A stretch of 56,574 nt of DNA from Azospirillum sp. 51_20 (GCA_001917175.1 MNTV01000037.1:62586-119159), one strand, 5' to 3'. Positions 47,240 through 56,008 are shown, counted from the stretch's first letter. A program made the numbers and translations. The notes: generated from the sequence alone by a model not told the origin.

Positions 47240-48211
47240 ATGGCAAATGCAAATTACAACGATATTTTTACCACGACTTTGGAAAACCGCAGCGGCAAAA
47301 TCGCCGATGCCGTTTCCAAAAACAACGCCCTTTTGAACCGTCTGCGCGAAAAAGGCCACAACCGTCTGGTTTACGGCGGTTCCAAGATTTTGGAAGAACT
47401 GGAATACGGCGAAGGAGACATGAGCTGGTATTCGGGGTATGATTCGATCGAATATACTCCGAAACAGCTGTTTACCGCGGCCGAATACAGTCTTAAGTTG
47501 TGTGCGGTTCCGGTGGCCGTTTCCGGCGAGGATTTGCTGAAAAACTCGGGCAAATACCAGATTATGGATTTGTTTGAAAAACGGATTGAAAACGCCCAGA
47601 AGACCATGTGCAACAAGATGTCGGAAGCCGTTTACGGCGACGGTACCGCGGCAAGCGGCAAGGCGATCGGCGGTTTGGCCCTGCTGGTGGCCGACGCGCC
47701 GGCAACCGGAACCGTCGGCGGTATCAACCGCGCCACTTCCGGCAACGAGTTCTGGCGCAACCAGTCGACGACCGCAGCGACGGCCTTTACCACGGAAACC
47801 CTGCGTCCGGCGATGGATAAGATGTATCTTTCTCTGTGCCGCGGCTCCGACAAACCGGATCTGATCATTGCCGGCAATTCGCTGTATTCCATGTTTGAGC
47901 AGTCGTTGGCTGCTTTGCAGCGTTATACCGAGCCGAAACTGGCGGAAGCCGGCTTTACCTCGCTGCGCTTCAAAGGCGCCGACGTGGTGTTTGACGGCGG
48001 TCAGGGGGGCAATTGTCCGGAAGACAAAATGTATTTCCTGAACACCAACTACATTTATCTGCGCAGCCACAAGGACCGCGACATGAAGGTGATCGGCGGC
48101 GAGCGGATGGCGGTTAACCAGGACGCGATTTACAAGATCGTCGGCTGGGCCGGAAACATGACCATGTCCAATGCCGCCCTGCAGGGCGTTTTGATTGACA
48201 AGGGCGAATAG
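47240..48211 (+). CDS. Major capsid protein
   Basis: A 323-residue protein starting MANANYNDIFTTTLENRSGK, with LEYGEGDMSWYSGYDSIEY, FTAAEYSLKLCAVPVAVSGEDLLKNSG (a typical A/P-domain strand-helix), the middle GDGTAASGKAIGGLALLVAD, DLIIAGNSLYSMFEQSLAALQRY and the C-terminal KVIGGERMAVNQDAIYKIVGWAGNM. This matches HK97-fold coat proteins of podovirus-like phages. Strong ribosome site AAGGAAAAAG and a terminator downstream fit high expression. Position after the scaffold supports it. Confidence 0.88.
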   Translation: MANANYNDIFTTTLENRSGKIADAVSKNNALLNRLREKGHNRLVYGGSKILEELEYGEGDMSWYSGYDSIEYTPKQLFTAAEYSLKLCAVPVAVSGEDLLKNSGKYQIMDLFEKRIENAQKTMCNKMSEAVYGDGTAASGKAIGGLALLVADAPATGTVGGINRATSGNEFWRNQSTTAATAFTTETLRPAMDKMYLSLCRGSDKPDLIIAGNSLYSMFEQSLAALQRYTEPKLAEAGFTSLRFKGADVVFDGGQGGNCPEDKMYFLNTNYIYLRSHKDRDMKVIGGERMAVNQDAIYKIVGWAGNMTMSNAALQGVLIDKGE

Positions 48212-48232
48212 TTTCGGTCTTTTGTTGAGCGG

Positions 48233-48267
48233 GAAAGCCCGGAGTTGGTCCGGGCTTTCTTTTTTTA
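48233..48267 (+). terminator. Terminator after the major capsid gene
   Basis: GAAAGCCCGGA-GTTGG-TCCGGGCTTTC perfect 11-bp stem followed by TTTTTTT. Confidence 0.88.
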
Positions 48268-48310
48268 TTTCGGGGCGGTGACTGCCGTTTTTTTTGTTAA
48301 GGAGAATAAA

Positions 48311-48886
48311 ATGGATTTTGCGATGTTTGAAAAATTTGCCAACAACAGCGGCAGCGAAGAAGGCGTTGCCGCCCGTTTTTATGACCGGGCGGTCAAAACC
48401 GGCGAAGTCGGGGAAAACGGACTGCCGAAGTTTAAACTTGTCTGCTTTTGCGAGATCAGGATCAAGGACAATACATCGGAGATATACGACCAACCGGCAA
48501 GCGAGGAGAAAATCCGCCGTTTTCCGGCCGAATATGCCCGTTATCAGCTGGGGAAAAAGCAGGTGGTGGACGGAACGCCGCTGGAACAGTTTGCCTTTTT
48601 GAACCGGGCGGAAGTGGAAACACTGAAAGTGCACGGCATTTTCACGGTGGAAGCGCTGGCAGCCGTTGATCCGGACAAGTCCAGGCAGCTGGGGCTGGAA
48701 GAAGAGCGCCAGCTGGCGGAAAAGTTTTTGGAACAGGCCAGGGACAACCTTTCGCTTAAGCGATGGCAGAAGAAGGAAGAGGAATATAAGAACCGGATCA
48801 GGTTTCTTGAAGAGGAGATTTCGTCCTTAAAAAAGCAAAAGAAAACGGGAAACGGCAGAAAGAAAACGGAAAGTGAGGAAAAATGA
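48311..48886 (+). CDS. Phage protein, coiled coil at C-terminus
   Basis: A 191-residue protein from the ATG at 48311 (AAGGAG upstream). The N-terminal half is alpha/beta (PKFKLVCFCEIRIKDN, SEIYDQPASEEKIRRFPAEY). The middle EQFAFLNRAEVETLKVHGIF, TVEALAAVDP and GLEEERQLAEKFLEQA look like a helix-hairpin-helix-type domain. The last 45 residues are a basic coiled coil (KKEEEYKNRIRFLEEEISSL). Its stop overlaps the next start by 4 bp. Placed between capsid and connector genes, it probably helps head completion. Confidence 0.7.
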   Translation: MDFAMFEKFANNSGSEEGVAARFYDRAVKTGEVGENGLPKFKLVCFCEIRIKDNTSEIYDQPASEEKIRRFPAEYARYQLGKKQVVDGTPLEQFAFLNRAEVETLKVHGIFTVEALAAVDPDKSRQLGLEEERQLAEKFLEQARDNLSLKRWQKKEEEYKNRIRFLEEEISSLKKQKKTGNGRKKTESEEK

Positions 48887-49596
48887 AAAACATATTGCAG
48901 ATTTGTCAGGACGTGGCGGCGGTGGTTTGCGTGCAGGCGCCGACGACGCTGTTCGGCAGCACCGGGCAGAACGAAAAGATTTTTTTAAGCGTTGCCAATG
49001 ACGCTTTGAACGGGCTGCTTCGTTACGGTGACTGGCAGGAACTGACCAAGGACGGAGTTTTGCGGACGGTGGCCGGCAAAAGCGATTATCCGATTGCGTC
49101 GTTTTGTCCGGATTTTTATCAGCTTTTGAACAATACGGTTTATATCCGCGACGGTGCGGAAAAGCTTATCGGCGCGGTTACGCCCGAACAGTGGCAGCGG
49201 GAGAAGTATTTTCACGACACGACGGGCGACGTGAAATTTAAGATTCAAAATTCGATGTTCCGTTTTCTGACGCCGCCGCCGGGCGACGTTAAGATCGTGT
49301 TTCAGTATCGGTCGGCGGTGATTGCCTATGACGGACAGATGTTTGCCGAGAAGACGGAGCTCAGCGCCGACACCGACATTCCGGTCTTTGACGAATATCT
49401 GGTAAAACTGGCGATCCGCTGGCGCCTGCAGGCGAGAAACGGACAGAGTTACGAAGAAGAATATGCCGAGTATGAAAAGGAGTGCCGCAAGCGCTTCGGC
49501 TCTTCGCTGGCGGCAAAGGACATAAACCTGGCTGCCGGCGGTTTTGGCGAAAAATTTGACGCGGGGGTGATCATTCATGGCAAATCAGACAATTAA
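48883..49596 (+). CDS. Head-tail adaptor / connector protein
   Basis: A 237-residue protein whose layout resembles podovirus adaptors (P22 gp4-like or T7 gp11-like): N-terminal helices (ICQDVAAVVCVQAPTTLFGS, SVANDALNGLLRYGDWQELT), then beta strands (GKSDYPIASFCPDFYQLLNN, VKIVFQYRSAVIAYDGQMFA) and a C-terminal helix IPVFDEYLVKLAIRWRLQAR plus YEEEYAEYEKECRKRF. Such proteins sit below the portal. The stop overlaps the next start by 20 bases. Assignment is from position and pattern. Confidence 0.7.
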   Translation: MKNILQICQDVAAVVCVQAPTTLFGSTGQNEKIFLSVANDALNGLLRYGDWQELTKDGVLRTVAGKSDYPIASFCPDFYQLLNNTVYIRDGAEKLIGAVTPEQWQREKYFHDTTGDVKFKIQNSMFRFLTPPPGDVKIVFQYRSAVIAYDGQMFAEKTELSADTDIPVFDEYLVKLAIRWRLQARNGQSYEEEYAEYEKECRKRFGSSLAAKDINLAAGGFGEKFDAGVIIHGKSDN

Positions 49597-51148
49597 CCGC
49601 AGCGGGCGGTCTCACAACTATACGCTTCCGGCACCGACCGGCGGACTGAACGTTCGCGACGGGCTGGATACGATGAGCGAAACCGACGCGATCGTCATGG
49701 ACAATTACTATCCCTCGGAAACGAAAGTCTGCCTGCGCGGCGGGTACCGGGCGTATGCCCTGAACGACGACAAAGTCAAGGTTGAAACCCTGATCGAGTT
49801 CCGCCATGCGGACGGCGACCGGCTGTTTGCCTGCGGCAACGGTAAAATCTGGGACGTTTCCACGCCTGCCGACATCAGGGAAGTGAGCTCGGATCATCAG
49901 TACAACAATTGGCAGTATGTGCAGTTCAAAGACCGGATTCTGGCCTGCAACGGCTACGACAAGCCTTTGAGCTGGCAGAAAGACGAAGAAGGCGAGTGGG
50001 TATGGAAAGAAGCCGAATTTACCGGCAGCGGCCTTGATCCGCAGAAGCTGATCAATGTGGCGATGTCGAAGCAGCGCCTTTTTTTCGTTGAGCATAATTC
50101 GCTGAAATGCTGGTATTCGGAAAGTGCGGGAGAAGTGCAGGGGACGTTGATGGAACTTGACTTTTCCGCCCTGGTGACCCGCGGCGGCTGTCTGCAGGCG
50201 GTTGCCGGCTGGACGCAGGACGGCGGGCAGGGGATTGACGACCTGACCCTGTTTATCACTTCCGAAGGGGAAGTTCTGGTTTATGCCGGTTCCGATCCGA
50301 GCAACGCGGACGACTGGAGTTTGAAGGGTAAATATTACGTCAGTCGTCCGATCGGATATCGCTGCACGTTTCAGTACCGGGGAGACGTGGTGATGATTTC
50401 CGAAGACGGATATGTTCCGCTTTCCCAGGTAATGCCGCTGGCCCAGGGGGGAACCGCCGGACTGGCCTACAGCGACAAAATCCGCGGGTTGGTACTGGAA
50501 AGGGTGCGCGACAACAAAACCCTGCCCGGCTGGCAGGGCATCATTTATCCCCGCGGAGGATATGCCCTGTTTAACGTGCCGGTGAGAAAGCAGTTTGAAC
50601 AGCACGTGATCAATCTCAGTTCCGGCGCGTGGTGCCGTTTTACCAATATTCTTTCCCTGTGCTGGGGGCTGCTTTCCGGGCGTCTGTATTTCGGTTCGGA
50701 AACAGGCGTTTATCTGTTTGACGAGGGATATTCGGACAACGGACTGCATATTTTGGGCAATATTCATCAGGCGTATTCCGATTTCGGCTGCGGCAATTTG
50801 AAAAAAGTGCAGATGATTAATCCGCGAACCAAAAGTTCAACCCGTTTTGCGCTGAACATTTATGTCAATACCGATTTTGACGACAGCGAGCAGGGGTATC
50901 AGGAAAACATCGGCAATACCGGGTTGACGAAATGGGCCGGCGGCGGCGTTTCTACCAAATGGAGCAGTCTCGGCATGCCGAAAGGAACCAAATGGGCCAC
51001 TTTGAAAGGGGCGGTTTATAACCGGTGGATATGCTGCAGTGCAAGCGGTTTCAAATGTTCCGTCGTATTTAAAACCAAAACCCGGGGCAATCTGATCGAG
51101 TGGCATAATACGGGGATACGCTATGAGCAGGGCGGCGGAATTTTGTAA
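49577..51148 (+). CDS. Tail hub / tail-needle platform protein (P22 gp10-like, beta-propeller)
   Basis: A 523-residue, beta-rich protein with repeated blade-like strands (KVETLIEFRHADGDRLFACG, GKIWDVST, NNWQYVQFKDRILACNGYDK, TLFITSEGEVLVYAGSD, GDVVMISEDGYVPLSQV, GRLYFGSETGVYLFDEGY). The opening LPAPTGGLNVRDGLDTMSET and IVMDNYYPSETKVCLRGGY is common to phage tail-hub proteins of short-tailed phages. It would form the hexameric tail platform under the adaptors. The stop overlaps the next gene by 26 bases. Confidence 0.78.
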   Translation: MANQTINRSGRSHNYTLPAPTGGLNVRDGLDTMSETDAIVMDNYYPSETKVCLRGGYRAYALNDDKVKVETLIEFRHADGDRLFACGNGKIWDVSTPADIREVSSDHQYNNWQYVQFKDRILACNGYDKPLSWQKDEEGEWVWKEAEFTGSGLDPQKLINVAMSKQRLFFVEHNSLKCWYSESAGEVQGTLMELDFSALVTRGGCLQAVAGWTQDGGQGIDDLTLFITSEGEVLVYAGSDPSNADDWSLKGKYYVSRPIGYRCTFQYRGDVVMISEDGYVPLSQVMPLAQGGTAGLAYSDKIRGLVLERVRDNKTLPGWQGIIYPRGGYALFNVPVRKQFEQHVINLSSGAWCRFTNILSLCWGLLSGRLYFGSETGVYLFDEGYSDNGLHILGNIHQAYSDFGCGNLKKVQMINPRTKSSTRFALNIYVNTDFDDSEQGYQENIGNTGLTKWAGGGVSTKWSSLGMPKGTKWATLKGAVYNRWICCSASGFKCSVVFKTKTRGNLIEWHNTGIRYEQGGGIL

Positions 51149-51572
51149 AATTGCGGTCGATGACGACGGGCGTTTGTCGGCGTTGATCTGCCGAAAGCTC
51201 AATATGCGGCTGCCGGCGGAAAGAATTGCCGGCAGTCTTGGTTTTCTGCTCGGCGGAAAGCTTGCCGGCGGCGTTTTGTTTTCGGACCTGCGGCCCGGCT
51301 GCGACGTGTGGATCAGCATTTATGCGGACGATAAGCGTTGGTGCAGCCGGCGCGTTCTGCAAACGGTTTTCGGTATTGTTTTTGACTTCTGGGGATGTCG
51401 GCGGGCAAACGCCCTGATTGATACGGATAACAAAGCCTCGCTCAGGCTGGCGGAAGGCGTCGGTTTCCGATATGAAGGCAAAATGCGTCAATACCGGGAA
51501 AACGGCCGGGACGTCTATGTTCTCGGCATGTTAAAAAGTGAATGTAAATTTTTGAAAGAAAAGGAGAAATAA
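51123..51572 (+). CDS. GNAT-type acetyltransferase in the tail region
   Basis: A 149-residue protein with the GNAT pattern in its second half: DVWISIYADDKRWCSRRVLQ, WGCRRANALIDTDNKASLRL, AEGVGFRYEGKMRQYRENGR and DVYVLGMLKSE, matching RimJ/RimL-type acetyltransferases that pair NxxS.rl.ek.GF.. with a final Y.ml strand. It may modify a phage or host protein. Its location between hub and fibre genes is shared with other short-tailed phages that carry an acetyltransferase gene there. The CoA loop is weakly conserved. Confidence 0.7.
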   Translation: MSRAAEFCKIAVDDDGRLSALICRKLNMRLPAERIAGSLGFLLGGKLAGGVLFSDLRPGCDVWISIYADDKRWCSRRVLQTVFGIVFDFWGCRRANALIDTDNKASLRLAEGVGFRYEGKMRQYRENGRDVYVLGMLKSECKFLKEKEK

Positions 51573-51573
51573 T

Positions 51574-52467
51574 ATGTCTAACAGTTTTGGCGGGGGAACC
51601 AGCAGCGGCAGCAGAAGCGTAACTGCCAGACCGGAGGCGATGTGGGCGGCCAATAATTTTACCGACTATCTGAAAAGTTTGAACACCTCGACGGTGGACA
51701 ATACCTATCAAAACATTGCCAACAACGCTTACGAACTGTCGTCTCAGCTGCCCAACTACGTTTACAGCGTGGACGGCTCCGACGCCGCGCGCCAGCGGAT
51801 GGAAAACGCCGTATATAATCAGGCGGCGGGCAGACTGAACAAACAGTTTTCGGAAGATATGTCCGCGTTGAACACCAAATTGCAGAACCAGGGATTGTCG
51901 GTTGGCAGCACGGCTTATCAGAACGCGGTTTCGTCTTTGCAGGACTCTCAGTATGACGCCTTGAACAACGCCGCTTACGAGAGCATCATTCAGGGACAGA
52001 ACGCCTTTACCAACAGTCTGAACAACGCGGTTACCGCGGGCAACTTTACCAACAATGCCCGCCAGCAGTCGTTGAGCGAAATTTTGCAGATTCTGCAAAA
52101 CAGCATCAGCGGCTATCAGGTTCAGAAGGATATTTTTAATGCCATCAACAGCGCGGCCGGACAGGTGACGACGCAAGATGCGTATCAGGGCAAGAGTAAC
52201 GGACTGAGCGTTCAGGACGTGGTTTCGCTCGCTTCTTCGGCGGCGACGATTGCGGCTGCGGTGTCCGACATCCGGCTGAAAGAAAACATTTCTCCGGTCG
52301 GGCGGCTGGACAACGGTTTGACGGTATACCGATTCAATTATATCGGTTCGCCGCAGGTTCAGATCGGCCTGATTGCGCAGGAAGTCCGCGACGTTAAGCC
52401 GGAAGCGGTGATCGTCGGCGACGACGGCTATTTGAGAGTGAACTACGCTCTGGCCTGTGAAAAATAA
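51574..52467 (+). CDS. Tail protein with S74 intramolecular chaperone domain
   Basis: A 297-residue protein. Residues 1-225 are helical and rich in Asn, Gln, Ser and Ala (NNAYELSSQLPNYVYSVDGS, AALNTKLQNQGLSVGSTAY-type). The C-terminal part holds the peptidase S74 signature SDIRLKENISPVGRL, where the chaperone cuts itself off before the Ser and uses the Lys in RLKENI, followed by YRFNYIGSPQVQIGLIAQEV. S74 domains trimerise fibre or needle proteins and then leave. The long helical N-part suggests a trimeric coiled-coil needle or an internal tail protein. Downstream is a strong terminator. Confidence 0.82.
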   Translation: MSNSFGGGTSSGSRSVTARPEAMWAANNFTDYLKSLNTSTVDNTYQNIANNAYELSSQLPNYVYSVDGSDAARQRMENAVYNQAAGRLNKQFSEDMSALNTKLQNQGLSVGSTAYQNAVSSLQDSQYDALNNAAYESIIQGQNAFTNSLNNAVTAGNFTNNARQQSLSEILQILQNSISGYQVQKDIFNAINSAAGQVTTQDAYQGKSNGLSVQDVVSLASSAATIAAAVSDIRLKENISPVGRLDNGLTVYRFNYIGSPQVQIGLIAQEVRDVKPEAVIVGDDGYLRVNYALACEK

Positions 52468-52484
52468 CGTTATTTTTTAATTCT

Positions 52485-52515
52485 GACCCGGAATCTTCAT
52501 TCCGGGTCTTTTATT
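52485..52515 (+). terminator. Terminator after the S74 gene
   Basis: GACCCGGAAT-CTTC-ATTCCGGGTC perfect stem followed by TTTTATT. Confidence 0.88.
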
Positions 52516-52529
52516 GCAGGAGAAAACAC

Positions 52530-53279
52530 ATGCCTTTTGATTCACAAGGAAATTTTACCCGGCTTCACAGCTGGGAACAGGACCGGATCGACGATATTGA
52601 CATTGTCACCGACCATCATGACGCCGAAGACGATAATTTTGCCGACGGTTTTAACCAGTGCTTTTTGCGCAGCGGCGTGGTGCCGATGAAGGGCAACCTT
52701 AATGCCGGCGGTTTCAAGGTCACCCGCGTGAAAGAAGCCACGGACGATACGGACGCGGTCAATTTGTCGCAAGTGGAAACGAAAGTGGAAGAGCTTAAGA
52801 CGGAAATTACAAAGACTATCAACGATTCGTTGATGATCGGCGACATTAAATGCTCAGCTTTGCAGAAGGACCACGGCAATTGGATGATTTGCAACGGACG
52901 GGCGCTTTCGCGCGAAGATTATGCCGACTTGTTTGAGGCCATCGGCGAAACTTTCGGTGACGGCAACGGCATTACCACTTTCAATCTGCCGGACTGCCGC
53001 GGCGTGGCCGTGCGCGGCTATGACAACGGGCGCGGTTATGACAGCGGCCGCAAGTTCGGTTCTTATCAGGCAGATCAGATGCAGACGCATACGCACGGGG
53101 TGCCGGGGGTTCAGTCTTTTTGTTCCGGCGGCGGCCGCAACATCGGCGTTTATTATGCGAGCGACGCGTCGGCTTCGGCGGATTTCAAGACTTCGAGCAA
53201 CGCTTCGGGACGGACCGGCAGCGAAACGCGGATGAAAAACATTGCGCTCAATTATTTTATCAAAGTAAAGGAGGATTAG
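52530..53279 (+). CDS. Tail fibre with collar domain (first)
   Basis: A 249-residue fibre. The N-terminus (SWEQDRIDDIDIVTDHHDAE, NLNAGGFKVTRVKEATDDTD) is a virion-attachment type found in podovirus and T7-like fibres. A short coiled coil follows, then a phage tail-collar domain: IGDIKCSALQKDHGNWMICN, GRALSREDYADLFEAIGETF and GDGNGITTFNLPDCRGVAVR. The tip is Gly/Ser-rich with THTHGV and ends ALNYFIKVKED. Collar fibres bind surface glycans or proteins and set host range. Confidence 0.88.
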   Translation: MPFDSQGNFTRLHSWEQDRIDDIDIVTDHHDAEDDNFADGFNQCFLRSGVVPMKGNLNAGGFKVTRVKEATDDTDAVNLSQVETKVEELKTEITKTINDSLMIGDIKCSALQKDHGNWMICNGRALSREDYADLFEAIGETFGDGNGITTFNLPDCRGVAVRGYDNGRGYDSGRKFGSYQADQMQTHTHGVPGVQSFCSGGGRNIGVYYASDASASADFKTSSNASGRTGSETRMKNIALNYFIKVKED

Positions 53280-53282
53280 GTT

Positions 53283-53639
53283 ATGGCAGGGTATATGACA
53301 CAAAACGGAATTGTCGTCCGGCAGGGGGACAGTTTCGATATTCTGTTGCAATTCCGGAATGCCGACGGAAAAGCGATCAATATTCAGGATTGGCAAATAA
53401 AAATGTCGGTTTATGATGCGGACAGGAAAGTTTTGAAGTTCAGCAAAAACGGGGAAATTTTCGACGTTAAGGAGGGCAAGGCCCGGATTGAGCTTAAACC
53501 GGCAGACACCGGCATTGATGCCGGCGATTATGTGACGGATATTCAGGTCACCACCGACCAAAACGACGTGCATACCATTTTTCCGCAAGACGTTAACCGG
53601 GTCGGCGTGTTCCGCATTACCGAACAAGTGACGAGGTGA
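53283..53639 (+). CDS. Small beta-rich tail protein (BppU N-terminal-like)
   Basis: A 118-residue, all-beta protein: IVVRQGDSFDILLQFRNADG, KAINIQDWQIKMSVYDADRK and GIDAGDYVTDIQVTTDQNDV. The G.s.di...fr..dG..i.i.. pattern is that of the N-terminal domain of phage baseplate/upper receptor-binding proteins. It is tightly packed between two fibre genes and the next start follows within a few bases. It may be an attachment domain for the fibre encoded next. Confidence 0.65.
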   Translation: MAGYMTQNGIVVRQGDSFDILLQFRNADGKAINIQDWQIKMSVYDADRKVLKFSKNGEIFDVKEGKARIELKPADTGIDAGDYVTDIQVTTDQNDVHTIFPQDVNRVGVFRITEQVTR

Positions 53640-53644
53640 GCAAA

Positions 53645-54730
53645 ATGGTAAAAGAAGATGCAATTTGGGATGTAAATACCGGACAGTCGGCCAAGCTGGA
53701 AGTCCTTTTTCAAGATGAGGTGCGGTTGGATATCAACGTATCTCTTGTTTACATTAAATCCGGCGAAGAAGAAATCAAACAATATGTTGACGAGGTAGCC
53801 AAACCGGAGCTTGACGTTTGCGTCGAAAATAAAAAGGACGTTATTGCGGAAGCGGCGGACGACGGTGTTGATGTAATTAATAAGGCGGCGGAGAATTCCG
53901 AACGGATTTTAAATAGTTATGTTGAAGAAGTGGGCAAACCGGAAATAACTTCATATGCCGAAACAACGGTCAAACCGGAATTGCAGTCTTTTGCCGACGG
54001 GCTTGAGGAAGCGTTTGACAACAATGCGGCGGAAAAAACGGCGGCGGTCAATGCTCTGGCGGAACAGGCGGAAGCTTCGGCGTCGTCGGCCGCGTCATCT
54101 TCGTCCGCAGCTCAAACGGCGGCTTCGGCAGCGGCGGAAAACGCGGCGGCTGCGTCGTCGTCGGCAGATACGGCCGAAATCTGGGCGGTCGGCAGCATAG
54201 AGGAACAACCGGCCGGGTCGGCAAAATATTGGGCGGAGAAGATAAGTCCGGAAAATTTGCTGCCGGTCGGCATGATCCTTGCGTGGCCGGGGACAAAAGC
54301 CCCTTCCGGCTGGTTGAACTGTGACGGTTCGGTTGTCAGCCGGACAACTTATGCCGATCTTTTTTCCGTAATCGGGACGACTTTCGGTGCCGGTGACGGT
54401 TCAACGACGTTTAAATTGCCGGATTACCGGGGTGACTTTCTGCGCGGATATCTTTCCGGCACTTCCTCGGCAATCGGCACCAGACAAGCCGAAGGGCTGC
54501 CGAATATCAGCGGGCGGCTTGATTTTGGAAAACAGGTTGGCGGGATGTCCTCATCAAGCGGAGCCTTCTCTCATAAAAACATTAGTCAAGATTGGGCAGG
54601 GACATCTACCGGGACGGTAAATGTAATTGACTATGTCAATTTTGACGCCAGCCGCTCAAGCGGCCTTTACGGCGACAGTTCTCATGTCACGCCGAGAAAC
54701 AACGCCGTCAGCTGGTGCATAAAATATTAG
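53645..54730 (+). CDS. Tail fibre with Ala/Ser coiled coil and collar domain (second)
   Basis: From the ATG at 53645 (GAGGTGA upstream) the product has 361 residues; a GTG three codons earlier is the alternative. The N-terminal region contains repeated KPEL and KPEIT segments (EVAKPELDVCVENKKD, EVGKPEITSYAETTVKPELQ) and a low-complexity Ala/Ser coiled coil (SASSAASSSSAAQTAASAAA). The C-terminal collar domain begins LLPVGMILAWPGTKAPSGWL, then NCDGSVVSRTTYADLFSVIG and TTFKLPDYRGDFLRGY, ending NNAVSWCIKY. It is a second receptor-binding fibre built on the same collar module as the first. Confidence 0.88.
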   Translation: MVKEDAIWDVNTGQSAKLEVLFQDEVRLDINVSLVYIKSGEEEIKQYVDEVAKPELDVCVENKKDVIAEAADDGVDVINKAAENSERILNSYVEEVGKPEITSYAETTVKPELQSFADGLEEAFDNNAAEKTAAVNALAEQAEASASSAASSSSAAQTAASAAAENAAAASSSADTAEIWAVGSIEEQPAGSAKYWAEKISPENLLPVGMILAWPGTKAPSGWLNCDGSVVSRTTYADLFSVIGTTFGAGDGSTTFKLPDYRGDFLRGYLSGTSSAIGTRQAEGLPNISGRLDFGKQVGGMSSSSGAFSHKNISQDWAGTSTGTVNVIDYVNFDASRSSGLYGDSSHVTPRNNAVSWCIKY

Positions 54731-54739
54731 GAGAGGAAA

Positions 54740-55294
54740 ATGGAAATATACATGTTTGACGGAGAAACAAAGGAATATATCGGGGCAGAAGATGCACTCT
54801 TAGATCCTTTGGAAACAAAAAAGCAGGGAAAGCCTGTTTATCTGTTGCCGGCGAATGCGGTTTTTGACAGGCCGCCGATTGCCGAAGGCGGAAAAGCCGT
54901 TATATTTGACGACGGTTGGAAACAGGTTGTCGACAACCGGGGAAAAACGGCGGTTAATGCCGATCGCGGGATATTTGAAATTGACTATCTCGGAGAGAAA
55001 GAAGGCGACACGATCGTAACTGCCGAAATGCAAAAGGGACTGGATGACGGAACGTTTGTCGTTGAGCAGGGACGGATCGTCGAAAAACCCCGGCAGATGA
55101 AGGCGGCGGAAAGAAGACTTGAACGCAATATGCTGATTGCGGCAACCGACAAATACATGTTTGCCGATTATCCGATCAGCGAGGAAGAAAGGGAAAAATA
55201 CCGGCAGTATCGTCAGTATTTGCGGGATATTCCCGAACAGGAAAGTTTTCCTGACGAAGGAATAAAAACATTTGGAGAATGGAAGGGAGCCTGA
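54740..55294 (+). CDS. Tail fibre assembly/chaperone-like protein (XkdW-like)
   Basis: A 184-residue protein following the fibre gene. The C-terminal helix MFADYPISEEEREKYRQYRQ and YLRDIPEQESFPDEG matches the conserved end of phage fibre-associated XkdW and DUF4376-like proteins, as do the LLPANAVFDRPPIAEGGKAV strands. Such genes pair with fibre genes and aid fibre folding or form part of its base. GAGAGGAAA precedes the ATG. Its stop lies inside the following terminator. Confidence 0.72.
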   Translation: MEIYMFDGETKEYIGAEDALLDPLETKKQGKPVYLLPANAVFDRPPIAEGGKAVIFDDGWKQVVDNRGKTAVNADRGIFEIDYLGEKEGDTIVTAEMQKGLDDGTFVVEQGRIVEKPRQMKAAERRLERNMLIAATDKYMFADYPISEEEREKYRQYRQYLRDIPEQESFPDEGIKTFGEWKGA

Positions 55295-55311
55295 AGCTCC
55301 CTTTTACTTTT
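55285..55311 (+). terminator. Terminator overlapping the fibre-accessory stop codon
   Basis: GGGAGC-CTGAA-GCTCCC hairpin followed by TTTTACTTTT; the TGA stop is in the loop. It separates tail and lysis genes. Confidence 0.75.
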
Positions 55312-55323
55312 ACGGAGGAATAT

Positions 55324-55575
55324 ATGGACTGGGGGCTGGTAAGCGGCGGAGCGGCAATGCTCGGCGTGTTGTATAATTTTATCAGGATCGGGGAATGGAA
55401 AGCCCGGCAGGAAACGCGGCTGGACGGACTGGAAAAGCGGCAGGACGGTTATGACGGCCGGGTTGAAGGCCTGATTTTGCTGATCAACAAGCAAAATGAA
55501 CTGCTGACGGAATTGAAGGTTAAACTGGATCTGATGCTGGCGGACAAAAACCGGAGGAAAAGAAAAGATGACTGA
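55324..55575 (+). CDS. Small membrane protein, lysis-associated
   Basis: An 83-residue protein from the ATG at 55324 (ACGGAGGA nine bases upstream). Residues 2-21 form a weak transmembrane helix (WGLVSGGAAMLGVLYNFIRI), followed by a coiled coil (KARQETRLDGLEKRQDGYDG, LILLINKQNELLTELKVKLD) and a basic tail. This layout is common in phage lysis cassettes next to the endolysin (holin-like or accessory proteins). The stop overlaps the endolysin start. Confidence 0.7.
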   Translation: MDWGLVSGGAAMLGVLYNFIRIGEWKARQETRLDGLEKRQDGYDGRVEGLILLINKQNELLTELKVKLDLMLADKNRRKRKDD

Positions 55576-55999
55576 CCGCGATATCGAAATTATGGCCAAA
55601 ACCATCTACGGAGAGGCCAGAGGCGAAGGAGAGGAAGGTATGGAAGCGGTAGCCTGTGTCATTATGAACCGTTATAACGCACGCAAATGGTTTACCGGTT
55701 ACCGGGAAGAATACGGGGTGAAAATTCCCGGTATTGCGGAAACCTGTTTAAAACCGAGGCAGTTTTCCTGTTGGAACCGGAAAGATCCGAATTTTGGTTT
55801 GCTGCAGAAGGTTGACGGGCAGGATCCGGTTTTTGCCTTTTGTCTGAATCTGGCGGCCAGAGCGGTTGCCGGCCGGTTGGAAGATTTTACCAACAATGCG
55901 ACTTTTTACCATACCCGGGCAATACGTCCGAAGTGGGCGGCACATAAAAGTCCTTGCTATGAAGCCGGAAATCATTTGTTTTATAATGATATAGATTAG
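55568..55999 (+). CDS. SleB-type cell-wall hydrolase (endolysin)
   Basis: A 143-residue Hydrolase_2 domain: DRDIEIMAKTIYGEARGEGE carries the catalytic Glu, then EGMEAVACVIMNRY, KPRQFSCWNRKDPN and FTNNATFYHTRAIRPKWA. Relatives are lytic transglycosylases or amidases that cut peptidoglycan. No signal peptide is present, so release needs a holin-type partner, consistent with the small membrane protein upstream (overlap 8 bp). Confidence 0.9.
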   Translation: MTDRDIEIMAKTIYGEARGEGEEGMEAVACVIMNRYNARKWFTGYREEYGVKIPGIAETCLKPRQFSCWNRKDPNFGLLQKVDGQDPVFAFCLNLAARAVAGRLEDFTNNATFYHTRAIRPKWAAHKSPCYEAGNHLFYNDID

Positions 56000-56008
56000 G
56001 AATGAAAA

